DNA of 45,533 nucleotides from Candidatus Doudnabacteria bacterium (GTDB taxonomy: Bacteria > Patescibacteriota > Doudnabacteria > UBA920). Positions 29,498-37,376 of this stretch are shown here, one piece after another (the first letter of the stretch is position 1; every line of letters starts with the position of its first letter). The notes under the pieces were generated by a model. That model was not told the DNA's origin and did not search any database. It saw only the letters and a list, made by a program, of their open reading frames with translations. The stretch spans positions 1-45,533 of the forward strand of contig JAHFJJ010000009.1 in assembly GCA_023245895.1 (NCBI GenBank), written 5' to 3'. Both the position numbers and the translations under genes were made by a program.

Positions 29498-30730
29498 TTA
29501 TTCTTTTAATTTACTTACTTTTCGAAGTTCTTTGACTAAGCCGGGTAAAATTTTAATGACAAAATCTATTTCGGATTTTTTTGTACCTTTACCTAAAGTG
29601 AACCTTATACTGCTCTTGGCCTCTGCTTGGGTCCTACCCAGGGCAAGTAACACATGAGAAGCTTCTGTTATGCCTGTACTGCATGCGCTGGATGTAGATG
29701 CTGATATGCCGTAGGAGTCTAGGTACAGCATCAAGGCCTCCCCTTCCAGCCCTTTTATTGTTAGGTTAATATTATTAGGTAATCTTTTACCTAACTCAGT
29801 TCCGTTAATAATTATATTTTTAATCCCCCTTTTAACCCCTTTTATTAAACGGCCGCTTAAATTAAAAAGTTTTTGGGATTCATCTTCTTTGTCCTGTTGG
29901 GCTAATTCAAAAGCTTTGGCTAGTCCTACTATAGCCGCGACATTTTCCGTTCCGCTCCTCATCCCGTGTTCCTGGCCGCCGCCGTAAATTAAGGGCTTTA
30001 AATTAACTCCGCTCCGTACATACAAAAACCCGCTCTGTTTGGGCCCGTATATTTTACTGCCGTTAACGGACATTAAATCCACATGCAAACGATTCACGTC
30101 TAAATCTAAAAACCCGGCGGCCTGGCAGGCATCGGTGTGGAAGATTATTGGCTGTTGATCCTTTTTTAAGCGCCGCTGGTTCTCCCCTTTTAGCCACTTG
30201 CCTATTTCTTCCACAGGTTCAATCGTGCCAATTTCATTATTAGCCAGCATTACGGAAATAAAAACGGTTTCCGGACGGACGGCTTTTTTTAATTTTTCCA
30301 GACTTATAAAGCCTTGCTCATCAACCTCCGCAAAAGTTACCTTATTCCCCTCCCCTGCCAGAGCTTTAAAACAATTAATTACACAATGGTGCTCGATAGA
30401 GGATGTGATAAAATGAGACGTTCCGTGTTTATTTGTTTTTGTATTCGTGTCCATCCGTGCTACCCCGAAAATTGCCAAATTTACGCTCTCCGTCCCGCCG
30501 GCGGTAAAAATTATTTCGGATGGCCGGGCATTAATCAATCTTGCAATCACTACCCTGGCATCATTAATCGCCTGCTTAGCCTCTCTGCCCTTTTGGTAAA
30601 GTGAAGACGGGTTGCCAAACTTTTCAGCCAAAAAAGGCTCCATGGCTTTTTTAACCTGTGGGTCCAAAGGCGTAGCCGCGGCGTGGTCAAGATATATTAA
30701 TTTTTTAGGTTTTTTGACTTTTGGAAACAT
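29498..30730 (-). CDS. Cysteine desulfurase (NifS/IscS family)
   Basis: This PLP enzyme takes sulfur from cysteine for Fe-S clusters or tRNA thiolation. The 410-residue protein has YLDHAAATPLD, the GGTES cofactor loop, SSIEHHCV, HTDACQAAG, the PLP lysine in VNGSKIYGPK, and the active-site Cys in STSSACSTG. Length and motifs are typical of NifS-like group I enzymes. No iscU or mnmA is adjacent. On the minus strand TGTTATAAT ends six bases before the ATG, so the mRNA is probably leaderless. The candidate structured RNA lies upstream, apparently transcribed in the other direction. Confidence 0.94.
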   Translation of the reverse strand: MFPKVKKPKKLIYLDHAAATPLDPQVKKAMEPFLAEKFGNPSSLYQKGREAKQAINDARVVIARLINARPSEIIFTAGGTESVNLAIFGVARMDTNTKTNKHGTSHFITSSIEHHCVINCFKALAGEGNKVTFAEVDEQGFISLEKLKKAVRPETVFISVMLANNEIGTIEPVEEIGKWLKGENQRRLKKDQQPIIFHTDACQAAGFLDLDVNRLHVDLMSVNGSKIYGPKQSGFLYVRSGVNLKPLIYGGGQEHGMRSGTENVAAIVGLAKAFELAQQDKEDESQKLFNLSGRLIKGVKRGIKNIIINGTELGKRLPNNINLTIKGLEGEALMLYLDSYGISASTSSACSTGITEASHVLLALGRTQAEAKSSIRFTLGKGTKKSEIDFVIKILPGLVKELRKVSKLKE

Positions 30731-30736
30731 GAGTTT

Positions 30737-30745
30737 ATTATAACA
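30737..30745 (-). promoter_or_regulatory. Extended -10 promoter of the cysteine desulfurase gene
   Basis: TGTTATAAT on the minus strand, six bases from the ATG. Confidence 0.7.
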
Positions 30746-30764
30746 AAACCGGGCGTATATTAAA

Positions 30765-31021
30765 GCCGCCCGGCGTAATGAGAAGAAAGGGCTCTTGAAG
30801 ACCGCGTAAAGCGTTTAGGTTACGGAGGTGAGGCGCCTCCATCCTTATCTTCTACCTCTTTCTAAGGAGTTAGGTTATACCCGCCTAAACTTTAAATATA
30901 TAAACATCCGGGCGGCGGCATATACCCTAAAGTGCTTCCTCCTTCTCATTCTTCCGCAAGCAGTCCCCGTCCCTATACTGCTGACTGTTCGCAGGACCCA
31001 CGCCCCGGCGCGGGAATTTTT
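30765..31021 (+). ncRNA. Candidate structured RNA with possible pseudoknot
   Basis: A GC-rich non-coding stretch of about 255 bases in an otherwise AT-rich gap. GCCGCCCGG (30765-30773) pairs with CCGGGCGGC (30908-30916), and AATGAGAAG (30777-30785) pairs with CTTCTCATT (30942-30950); together they form a pseudoknot or two alternative folds. GTTTAGG/CCTAAAC (30813, 30884), GGAGG/CCTCC (30824, 30836) and AGCAGT/ACTGCT (30959, 30977) add hairpins. The plus strand is favoured by TATATT at 30756-30761 and a CCCG-GCG-CGGG hairpin with AATTTTT at the end. I cannot assign a family; 6S, SRP, RNase P and tmRNA marks are absent. Confidence 0.5.
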
Positions 31022-31103
31022 GGGAAGAAAATTTACGACAATTTTCATCCCGAACCTTGGACGTATATTGTAAACAAAAAAATACTAGTCGTCAACCCTG
31101 AAT

Positions 31104-31520
31104 TTAACGGCTTGATTTCACAAACCCGGCCGCAATTGCTTCGCTGGGGGTATTAAAACATTGTTCAGCTTTGGTGCGGTCGTAGAACGCCCCGCCTTTT
31201 ACGTGGAAAATTTTCTTGCCTGCGCTGGAAATATTGCCTTTAACCGGACAATTCCCGTTTAAAGCACTAGTTGCGGCCGGCGCGGCTGGCTTTACTGTGC
31301 CAACCTCAATAGCGGCCCCCGCTACAGCCGGGGCTGGTTTTTCTGCCTGTTTTGTGGTATAATTGGTTAAAGGCTTGTACGCATCCCGCGCTATCCCCCG
31401 CTCGTACCTTCCGGCGCCAAAGCCAACCAAAAAAATCAATAAAAACCCTGCCGCTATTACAACCTTGTTTTTATTTTCTTTTTCGGCACACCAATTTTTT
31501 ATTTCTTCGTAAGTTATCAT
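31104..31520 (-). CDS. Membrane-anchored protein with Ada-like metal-binding fold at the C-terminus
   Basis: The 138-residue protein has a short cytoplasmic start (MITYEEIKNWCAEKENKNK), one membrane helix (about 20-38), a Pro/Ala-rich linker, and a C-terminal domain CPVKGNISSAGKKIFHVKGG...YDRTKAEQCFNTPSEAIAAGF. That domain (K-G-N-x-S-x-x-G-x-x-I-Y-H-x-P-G-G, Y-D-R-T) is common behind thermonucleases and surface proteins and resembles the Ada metal-binding fold. The role is unknown. TGTTATAAT ends eight bases before the ATG, giving at most a 1-2 base leader. Confidence 0.75.
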   Translation of the reverse strand: MITYEEIKNWCAEKENKNKVVIAAGFLLIFLVGFGAGRYERGIARDAYKPLTNYTTKQAEKPAPAVAGAAIEVGTVKPAAPAATSALNGNCPVKGNISSAGKKIFHVKGGAFYDRTKAEQCFNTPSEAIAAGFVKSSR

Positions 31521-31555
31521 TTGGAGACATTATAACACAAAATAGCAATGGCAAA

Positions 31556-31640
31556 AACGACGGAAATGAACAAAAATGACAAAAATATACTGCATCCCTA
31601 TTTTTGTCATTTTTGTTCATTTTTTTAATTTTTGTCATTT
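31556..31640. repeat. Inverted repeat of AAAAATGAC words
   Basis: AATGAACAAAAATGACAAAAAT and ATTTTTGTCATTTTTGTTCATT arms in the divergent gap before the methyltransferase gene. Confidence 0.8.
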
Positions 31641-31645
31641 AAATT

Positions 31646-32989
31646 ATGAAATACGCTTTTGTTTTAGGGAGGGTGTATACTTTATCGGTAGCCGAGCTGG
31701 TCGCGGTCCTGGAAAAACCGGACGCTTCTTTAAATCTGTCGGGCGAACCGGTTAAAATCCTGGAAGCGTCCGAGGAAGTTTTAGTAATAGAAACCGAAAA
31801 ACCCCTGTATGTTGACCGCCTGCAAAAAAAACTTGGCGGAGTCATAAAAATTTTGGAAATAGTGGATATTATAAAAAAACGGGAATCTGATTCCATCAAC
31901 TTCGCGCTTAAGCATTACTTTAAGCCCAGCGTTTTAAAAAAACAATTCTTTAAGGAATACAAAGGCAAGATGCAATTTGGCGTTAGCATCTATATTTTAG
32001 ATATGCAGTTGCTGGAAAGACCGGCGCCAAACCCTAACGCCAAGACCCCGCAATTTTTTACTTCAATTTTTACCGAACCCAAACGCGTGGGCATGATGAT
32101 AAAAAATGGGCTGACCGAAAGCGGCCTTAGCGTCAGGCTGGTGTTGCCCGAGTTTAATTCCCTGTCACTGGCCTCGGTGGTCGTTACAAAAAATCTTTTG
32201 CTTAGCAAAGGCGCGGAAATTTGCATTCTGGCATCAGCACAAAATATTTTTACTGCCAAAACTTTAACCGTGCAGGATTTTGAAGATTACGGCCGCCGCG
32301 ACTACCAGCGCCCGGCGCGGGACGAAAAACAGGGCATGATTCCGCCGAAAGTCGCCCAAGTCATGCTTAACCTGGCTAACTGTCCCGGCGGTGAAACCAT
32401 TTTAGACCCCTTTTGCGGCATTGGCACTATTGTGCAGGAAGGCCTGCTTTTAGGCTTTAGGATGATAGGCAGCGACATTAACAAAATTGCCATAAAAGGC
32501 AGTGAACAAAATTTGGAATGGTTTAGGAACCGTTATAAAGTTGCGCCGGGAAAATATGGGGTTGAAATTTCAGACGCCACCAAAGTTTCCGGACTCATTG
32601 CTAAGTCCGGCAATAAAATAAACGCCATAGTTACCGAAGGCACGTTGGGCCCAATTTACGGCCAATACCCCAAGCCGGAAGAAATCCAGGCCAATTTTAA
32701 AGACTTGGAAAAGTTATATAAAAAAAGCTTTACTGAATTTTCCAAATTCCTGCCAAGCAAGGCAAGGATTGTTATGTGCGTACCCGCTTACAGAAAAAAC
32801 CGCGACGCTTATGAAATGTTCCCCAGTCTTGACTTTGCCCAGGACTTAGGATATAATTTAGTGGATATTATTTCTCCGGGTGTAGCCAAGAAAATGAAAT
32901 TCCTTAAGCTCACCGAGCGCAAAACCTCAATTTACGACCGTAAAGACCAGGTTGTGGCAAGAGAGATTGCTATCTTTGAAAAAGTTTAA
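31646..32989 (+). CDS. Trm11-like THUMP/Rossmann tRNA guanosine methyltransferase
   Basis: The 447-residue protein resembles archaeal/eukaryotic Trm11 (tRNA m2G10). The N-terminal half fits a ferredoxin-like plus THUMP arrangement; then RRDYQRPARDEKQGMIPPKVAQVMLNLA precedes the SAM fold, with ILDPFCGIGTIVQEGLLLG (motif I), IGSDINKIAIKGSEQNL (motif II/III) and, instead of the catalytic D/N-P-P-Y/F, TEGTLGPIYG. Archaeal TrmG10 enzymes have T-E-P-Y-L-G-P at this spot. The target is probably tRNA, by homology. The archaeal-type enzyme in a bacterium suggests ancient transfer. It stands alone between repeats. Confidence 0.8.
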   Translation: MKYAFVLGRVYTLSVAELVAVLEKPDASLNLSGEPVKILEASEEVLVIETEKPLYVDRLQKKLGGVIKILEIVDIIKKRESDSINFALKHYFKPSVLKKQFFKEYKGKMQFGVSIYILDMQLLERPAPNPNAKTPQFFTSIFTEPKRVGMMIKNGLTESGLSVRLVLPEFNSLSLASVVVTKNLLLSKGAEICILASAQNIFTAKTLTVQDFEDYGRRDYQRPARDEKQGMIPPKVAQVMLNLANCPGGETILDPFCGIGTIVQEGLLLGFRMIGSDINKIAIKGSEQNLEWFRNRYKVAPGKYGVEISDATKVSGLIAKSGNKINAIVTEGTLGPIYGQYPKPEEIQANFKDLEKLYKKSFTEFSKFLPSKARIVMCVPAYRKNRDAYEMFPSLDFAQDLGYNLVDIISPGVAKKMKFLKLTERKTSIYDRKDQVVAREIAIFEKV

Positions 32990-33000
32990 AAATCTTAAAT

Positions 33001-33115
33001 AAGATCCAAGACTCAAGATTGCAAGAACCAAAAAAGAACCAAGGTTTAAATATTTAAATTTTAAAACTTGGAATTTCGTTGGTTCTTGGATCTTGATTCT
33101 TAAAATTAATTTATT
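33001..33115. repeat. Inverted repeat of AAGAACCAA words
   Basis: GATCCAAGACTCAAGATTG... is mirrored by ...TTGGATCTTGATTCTT, with inner AAGAACCAAGGTTTAAA and its partial complement. It lies between the methyltransferase gene and rpmA. Confidence 0.75.
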
Positions 33116-33126
33116 AATTTTCTTTT

Positions 33127-33411
33127 ATGGCCCATAAAAAAGCAGGCGGCAGTACAGCACTTGGCCGCGATTCAGTAAGTAAACGCTTAGGCGTAAAAAT
33201 ATTCGGCAACCAAGCCGTTAAAAAAGGCGACGTAATTGTCCGCCAAAACGGCACCAAATACCACCCGGGCAAGAACGTAAGCAAGGGCGGCGATTCCACT
33301 TTGTATTCTTTGGCTACAGGCGTAGTTAAATTCCAGAACAAGCAAGTGCGAAAATTTCACGGCAACCTCAGAAAAACACGTATCGTTAATGTAATACCGA
33401 CCGTCAAATAA
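33127..33411 (+). CDS. rpmA: 50S ribosomal protein L27
   Basis: L27 reaches the peptidyl-transferase centre. The 94-residue protein starts [16 protein letters not shown], with the usual [30 protein letters not shown] core. The N-terminus begins directly at the mature M-A-H-K-K-A-G-G, so no Firmicutes-type prepeptide is cleaved. It ends [19 protein letters not shown], and a second version of this tail lies 60 bases downstream. L21 (rplU) is not adjacent, which is unusual. A terminator follows at 33557-33588. Confidence 0.95.
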   Translation: MAHKKAGGSTALGRDSVSKRLGVKIFGNQAVKKGDVIVRQNGTKYHPGKNVSKGGDSTLYSLATGVVKFQNKQVRKFHGNLRKTRIVNVIPTVK

Positions 33412-33429
33412 CATTCGTAGAGCACGCAG

Positions 33430-33470
33430 CCCCGTACCGGAGTCCCGCAACGGGACGACTGGTACCGGGG
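33430..33470. repeat. Palindrome between the two rpmA 3' ends
   Basis: CCCCGTACC ... GTCCCG-CAA-CGGGAC ... GGTACCGGGG. It separates rpmA from its duplicated tail. Confidence 0.85.
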
Positions 33471-33539
33471 ATGGTAAAGAAATTCCACGGCAATTTGCGC
33501 AGAACCAAGATTGTAAACGTAGTCCCATCCTCCAAGTAA
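33471..33539 (+). pseudogene. Duplicated C-terminal fragment of rpmA
   Basis: 22 codons read MVKKFHGNLRRTKIVNVVPSSK and a stop. This matches the L27 tail [19 protein letters not shown], with many synonymous DNA differences but only conservative amino-acid changes. It is in another frame (offset by one base) than rpmA, and the intervening palindrome is open in the fragment's frame. It may be the displaced original tail, or a remnant of a second rpmA allele. Confidence 0.8.
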
Positions 33540-33556
33540 ATCTGAACTTAAAGTTA

Positions 33557-33588
33557 AACCCTCTCCCATAACCAGGAGAGGGTTTTTT
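33557..33588 (+). terminator. Terminator of rpmA
   Basis: AACCCTCTCC and GGAGAGGGTT arms followed by TTTTTT; it belongs to the CCCTCTCC repeat type. Confidence 0.85.
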
Positions 33589-33593
33589 AGTTA

Positions 33594-33622
33594 TTGATAA
33601 GCCATTAAAAATCGGCTAAACT
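33594..33622 (+). promoter_or_regulatory. Promoter of the 33640 membrane protein
   Basis: TTGATA, 17 bases, TAAACT. Confidence 0.65.
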
Positions 33623-33639
33623 GTCTGTGGAGGTGCACG

Positions 33640-34038
33640 ATGCGAAAGTTCTTCCACATTATCACGGAATACAGTCCGGGCATTTTGCTTATACCGCTTT
33701 TTGTCTGGGCTTTGGTTGACCTGCCTGTTTTTCAAAGCAGTGAAATCGGCATTCGTCAATCTGGCGGCAAAGCAGCCTTCTGGCTGGCTGCCATAACAAT
33801 CACCGGCTACACGCTGTACGCCGTGGTTGAGTTCTGTAAAAAGCATTACGAGCAAACTCGGAAACTTGTTTCTTACGTGGCCGCGCCGGTATTTGTCTAT
33901 TTGCTACTTTTGCCGGCAATGTCGCTGCCATACAAATCGTTCTCTATTGCCAAAACATCCTTTTGGACAATGCTGGCATTTCTTATGGTTCTGGCCACCC
34001 TGGACAGATTTAGTGAAAGGAGGATAACCAAAACCTGA
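33640..34038 (+). CDS. Hypothetical integral membrane protein, 132 aa
   Basis: Unrecognised. GGAGG lies upstream of the ATG. Four hydrophobic segments are visible (about 10-27, 46-65, 80-97, 104-121) with charged loops (KKHYEQTRK, DRFSERR). It is a self-contained unit: promoter at 33594, bidirectional terminator at 34049-34099. Confidence 0.65.
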   Translation: MRKFFHIITEYSPGILLIPLFVWALVDLPVFQSSEIGIRQSGGKAAFWLAAITITGYTLYAVVEFCKKHYEQTRKLVSYVAAPVFVYLLLLPAMSLPYKSFSIAKTSFWTMLAFLMVLATLDRFSERRITKT

Positions 34039-34048
34039 AAAACAACAA

Positions 34049-34099
34049 CGCCCCCGACCATTGCCAATACTTGGCAGGACTCGGGGGCGCAGTTATTTT
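34049..34099. terminator. Bidirectional terminator between convergent genes
   Basis: CGCCCCCGA and TCGGGGGCG arms, T-rich on both sides; an inner TTGCCAATACTTGGCA hairpin adds stability. Confidence 0.8.
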
Positions 34100-34352
34100 A
34101 TCCGTATTTAAGTTTATAAAATAAGATTGCTGCTGCCAAAAATCCAGTAACTATATTTGCAACATATATGGGAGGCTCCTTTAAAAGCAGCCCATATATA
34201 ATCCATAAAATAACTCCCGTTAGTAAGACTAAATATGTGTTTATAGATAAATCTTTTGTATGCCTGGTTTTTAAAATCTTAATGAGCTGGGGCACTTGGG
34301 AAATTGTCGTAAGCGTCGCACCCACCATGCCTATAATAGATACATAATCCAT
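34098..34352 (-). CDS. SemiSWEET-type transporter
   Basis: The 84-residue protein has three membrane helices and the PQ-loop: GMVGATLTTISQVPQLIKILKTR, then TYLVLLTGVILWIIYGLL and a third helix. It would dimerise to pass small sugars down a gradient. Its ATG overlaps the pyrG stop by one base (TAATG), so it is translated by coupling to CTP synthase. SemiSWEETs are among the smallest transporters, and a scavenging lifestyle would fit. The substrate is not predictable. Confidence 0.9.
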   Translation of the reverse strand: MDYVSIIGMVGATLTTISQVPQLIKILKTRHTKDLSINTYLVLLTGVILWIIYGLLLKEPPIYVANIVTGFLAAAILFYKLKYG

Positions 34353-36073
34353 TACTTTTTGCCTTTCAGCTTTACCACCGCTTTAATAAACCCGACAAAC
34401 AGAGGATGCGGAGAAAGCGGGCGGGAGAGGAATTCGGGATGGAACTGGCTGCCTACAAAAAATGGATGGTCTTTAAGTTCAATAATTTCCACTAATTTTC
34501 CATCGGGCGTGGTTCCGGAAATTACCAAACCTGCTTCCACCAGTCTTTCCCTGAACTCATTGTTAAATTCAAAACGGTGGCGGTGGCGTTCGTTAATTTT
34601 TCCGCCGGAGGCGGATCCGCCTTTGGCGGAGGCTTTAATCCAACCACTATCCGCATAGACTTTTGCTGTGATCGTGCCAGGCATTAGCTTACACTCCCAA
34701 CCGCCCAGGCGCATGGTGGCGCCGTATTCGCGATTAAGCAGTTTCTTTTCCTGATCAGGCATAATGTGGATTACCGGATGTGGGGTGTCGTCATCGACTT
34801 CCGTAGTATTGGCCTTTTTTAAACCTGCCACATGGCGGGCAAACTCAATGGTAGCCATTTGCATGCCATAGCATAACCCCAAATACGGGATTTTATTTTC
34901 GCGCGCGTATTTTATAGTCTCTATCATTCCTTCTGTGCCGCGACTGCCAAATCCGCCCGGAACGACAATGCCTTCAAATTCTCCCAAAACTTTCTTGGCG
35001 CCGTGCTTTTCAACATCCATACTGGACACCCAATGCAGGTTAGCCTTTACGTTATTGGCCCAACTGCCATGCTTAATAGCTTCCACTACCGATATGTAAA
35101 CATCCGCCAGTTTGTACGCGCCTGTTTCGTAATACTTTCCAACGACAGCGATGTTAACCTCTTTTTTAGAGGAATTGATTTTGGTTATCCTATCTATCAA
35201 TTTTTTCCATTCCCCAAGCTTGCTGGTCCTTGGCTTCATACCGAATTTTTCTAAGATCTTGTCCGTAAGTTTTTGCTGGTCAAAATTCAAAGGCACGCGG
35301 TAAATGGTGTCAACATTGGGAGCGGCGATGATGTTTGTTGCCGGCACATTGCAAGTCCAGGCCAAAGTTTCTTTCCTTCTGTCATCAACAGGCTTTTCAG
35401 CGCGAGCGATGAGAAAATCAGGCTGAATGCCGCTGCCAATCAATAGCCTGACCGATGTTTGCGCCGGCTTGGATTTCATTTCACCTATTGATGGCGGAGT
35501 CGGCAAGTAAGCCACGTGAATGTGAACCACATCCCGCCCATCCCTATACTTCATAATCCTGTTAGCTTCCATAAACAAAATATTCTGGTATTCCCCTACC
35601 GTGCCGCCAATTTCCGCAATTACAAAATCCGCTTTGCGTTCGCGCGCGGCCATTTCCAGGCGGCGGATAATTTCCTCCGGCACATGCAAAGCCACTTCCA
35701 CATCTTCGCCGTCATATTCAAAATTCCGTTCTTTTTGGATTATTTTCTGGTAAAGCTGGCCGTTGGTAATGTAATTTGATGCTGACAAATCCGCATTCAT
35801 AAACCTTTCATAATTGCCTAAGTCCTGGTCTGTCTCCATTCCGTCCTTGGTCACAAACACTTCGCCATGCTCTTGGGGACGTATGGTTCCGGCATCCACA
35901 TTCAGGTAAGCATCCATTTTAACAGGCGCCACTATAAAACCGCGGCTTTCCAAAAGCGCGGCGAGCGACGCGGTTGTAACGCCTTTTCCGACGCTGGATA
36001 TAACTCCGCCGGAAACAAAAATAAATTTAGTGTCTAACTTCTTGGCTTTGCGTGGTTTGATGTGATAGGACAT
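34352..36073 (-). CDS. pyrG: CTP synthase
   Basis: PyrG makes CTP from UTP, ATP and glutamine. The 573-residue protein has FIFVSGGVISSVGKGVTTAS (P-loop), KMDAYLNVDAGT, IEIGGTVGE-type segment EIGGTVGEYQ, and the amidotransferase half with GGFGSRG, the nucleophile in LGLCYGMQ, and QFHPEF (His, Glu). E. coli PyrG has 545 residues; part of the excess is an in-frame insertion at about 477-494 (with AKGGSASGGK) coded by a 30-bp palindrome just before ERHRHRFEFNN. The start has a short extra N-terminus before KFIFVSGG. Confidence 0.96.
   Translation of the reverse strand: MSYHIKPRKAKKLDTKFIFVSGGVISSVGKGVTTASLAALLESRGFIVAPVKMDAYLNVDAGTIRPQEHGEVFVTKDGMETDQDLGNYERFMNADLSASNYITNGQLYQKIIQKERNFEYDGEDVEVALHVPEEIIRRLEMAARERKADFVIAEIGGTVGEYQNILFMEANRIMKYRDGRDVVHIHVAYLPTPPSIGEMKSKPAQTSVRLLIGSGIQPDFLIARAEKPVDDRRKETLAWTCNVPATNIIAAPNVDTIYRVPLNFDQQKLTDKILEKFGMKPRTSKLGEWKKLIDRITKINSSKKEVNIAVVGKYYETGAYKLADVYISVVEAIKHGSWANNVKANLHWVSSMDVEKHGAKKVLGEFEGIVVPGGFGSRGTEGMIETIKYARENKIPYLGLCYGMQMATIEFARHVAGLKKANTTEVDDDTPHPVIHIMPDQEKKLLNREYGATMRLGGWECKLMPGTITAKVYADSGWIKASAKGGSASGGKINERHRHRFEFNNEFRERLVEAGLVISGTTPDGKLVEIIELKDHPFFVGSQFHPEFLSRPLSPHPLFVGFIKAVVKLKGKK
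34601..34630. repeat. 30-bp palindrome inside pyrG
   Basis: TCCGCC-GG-AGGCGGATCCGCCT-TT-GGCGGA; the two 2-base variable positions do not match each other, otherwise it is symmetrical. Confidence 0.95.
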
Positions 36074-36079
36074 AGATTT

Positions 36080-36120
36080 TTTGTCCCCTCTCCCTCTGGG
36101 AGAGGGCTAGGGTGAGGGTT
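36080..36120. repeat. CCCTCTCC hairpin repeat before pyrG
   Basis: CCCTCTCCCTCTGGGAGAGGG plus TAGGGTGAGGGTTG, in the gap between the 36126 gene and pyrG. Confidence 0.75.
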
Positions 36121-36125
36121 GTGAA

Positions 36126-36755
36126 TTATTTTGTAAATTTAAAAGTGGTTATAATTTGTAAAAAAAGCTCGTGAGTTAAATTTCCCTGGCCATTATATTG
36201 CTCAGCAAGGTAAATTTTTCCCGGCGCAACGATATACATTGAGTCCCCGCCTCCGCCTCCTTGTTTAGGATTTTCGTCTACTTGATAAAGACCTTTCCAG
36301 TTCGAACCTTGAAAGTTCTTAAAATTGCTGTTTAAATTTATTTTAGCGTAATCTAAATTTTTTTTGAAAGATCCTTGGTCAGGAATCTTATGAAATGCAA
36401 CATATTCAACCCCATTGCCTTCGCCATAACTTCTGTACAACGACAAGACTACCTCGCTATCTACATTGGCCTCTGGTACAAAGCTGGCGGGATAGCTTAC
36501 TTCAAACCCATATTCATCATTCTTATAAGTTTTCCATCCCTTAACCTCCGATGTCGTGCTACTCGGGACCTCTAAAATTTTCTGCGATTTATGCACCGGC
36601 AAGCCGCCTTCGGTTTCGTAATAAATTTCCTGGCGGTATTGCTTCTGCCATACCGAGAAAAATGCCAAGAGAATGCCGCACAGCAAAAATACAACAATCA
36701 AAACCAACAACAATTTTTTAAGTTTTGGGTTACTTTCCCAAATAGTCGGGTTCAT
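36126..36755 (-). CDS. Membrane-anchored hypothetical protein, 209 aa
   Basis: The N-terminal third has one strong helix (LLLVLIVVFLLCGILLAFF), and the outer part contains W-K-T-Y-K-N-D-E-Y-G-F-E-V-S-Y-P, a motif seen in many lipoprotein-like or PsbP-like domains of Patescibacteria. The C-terminal half is beta-rich and has a Gly run (GGGGGD). No catalytic motif is recognised. Its ATG follows the rplI stop directly (TAAATG), so it is co-transcribed with rplI and likely translated by reinitiation. Confidence 0.7.
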   Translation of the reverse strand: MNPTIWESNPKLKKLLLVLIVVFLLCGILLAFFSVWQKQYRQEIYYETEGGLPVHKSQKILEVPSSTTSEVKGWKTYKNDEYGFEVSYPASFVPEANVDSEVVLSLYRSYGEGNGVEYVAFHKIPDQGSFKKNLDYAKINLNSNFKNFQGSNWKGLYQVDENPKQGGGGGDSMYIVAPGKIYLAEQYNGQGNLTHELFLQIITTFKFTK

Positions 36756-37202
36756 TTATGCCGCCTCCACGTGAATGTTAATAATCGGGATAATGCCTGA
36801 AGCCAGTTTTAACTTAACCTTATGCTCGCCCAGTTCTTTTATAGGTTTTTCTAAACTTACCTGATTCTTTTCCAAAGACAGCCCCATCTTATTATTCATC
36901 GCGCTGATTATGTCCTTTTCATGCACTCCGGAAAAAATCTGCCCTTTGTCCCCCACCTTAACTTTTACCGTAAAAGTCCGCTTTTCCAAATCTACTTTTA
37001 GATTTTGTAACTTCTCAACTTCCTTTAATTTTTTAACTTCAGCTTCTTTACTTTCTTTAGCAGCTTTAGCCTGTATTTGCGAAGTAGCAATTTGGGCGAA
37101 GCCTTTGGCGATTAAAAAATTCTTGGCGTAGCCGTCGTTAACCTCTCTAATTTCACCCCTCCTGCCCTGACCGGCCACATCTTTTAGTAAAATAATTTTC
37201 AT
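36756..37202 (-). CDS. rplI: 50S ribosomal protein L9
   Basis: The 148-residue protein has the N-terminal signature [36 protein letters not shown], a long connecting helix ([20 protein letters not shown]) and the C-terminal domain ending [11 protein letters not shown]. Several Patescibacteria lineages lack L9, so its presence narrows the lineage. The start at 37202 is preferred over a codon three residues upstream because it gives the normal family N-terminus. A TTGACA promoter is upstream. Confidence 0.95.
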   Translation of the reverse strand: MKIILLKDVAGQGRRGEIREVNDGYAKNFLIAKGFAQIATSQIQAKAAKESKEAEVKKLKEVEKLQNLKVDLEKRTFTVKVKVGDKGQIFSGVHEKDIISAMNNKMGLSLEKNQVSLEKPIKELGEHKVKLKLASGIIPIINIHVEAA

Positions 37203-37288
37203 AAAAAACAAAAAACTCCCCGAAATTTCAGAGAGTCCGTCTAATTTCTAATATCTGATTTCCAATATCTATTATTGGGCTCTTTGTT

Positions 37289-37316
37289 AGTATATATTAT
37301 TAGGTTAGTTTGTCAA
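37289..37316 (-). promoter_or_regulatory. Promoter of the rplI unit
   Basis: On the minus strand TTGACA, 16 bases, TATACT. It begins at the edge of an ACGACCCGC hairpin (37318-37337) that may terminate ftsX. Confidence 0.65.
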
Positions 37317-37376
37317 ACGACCCGCTTGCGGGTCGTTCTGAGCGTAGTGAAAAACCTCTTTCTTGGCTTATTTAAG

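Noticed and set aside
30765-31021. tmRNA, RNase P RNA, SRP RNA or 6S RNA
   Set aside because: No GGTTCGA T-loop, no GAGGAAAGTCC, no SRP tetraloop hairpin and no 6S-like single open bubble were found on either strand.
30828-31156. Two overlapping plus-strand ORFs in the gap before the Ada-like gene
   Set aside because: Low-complexity translations with no ribosome site; the bases are better explained by the stem pairings of a structured RNA.
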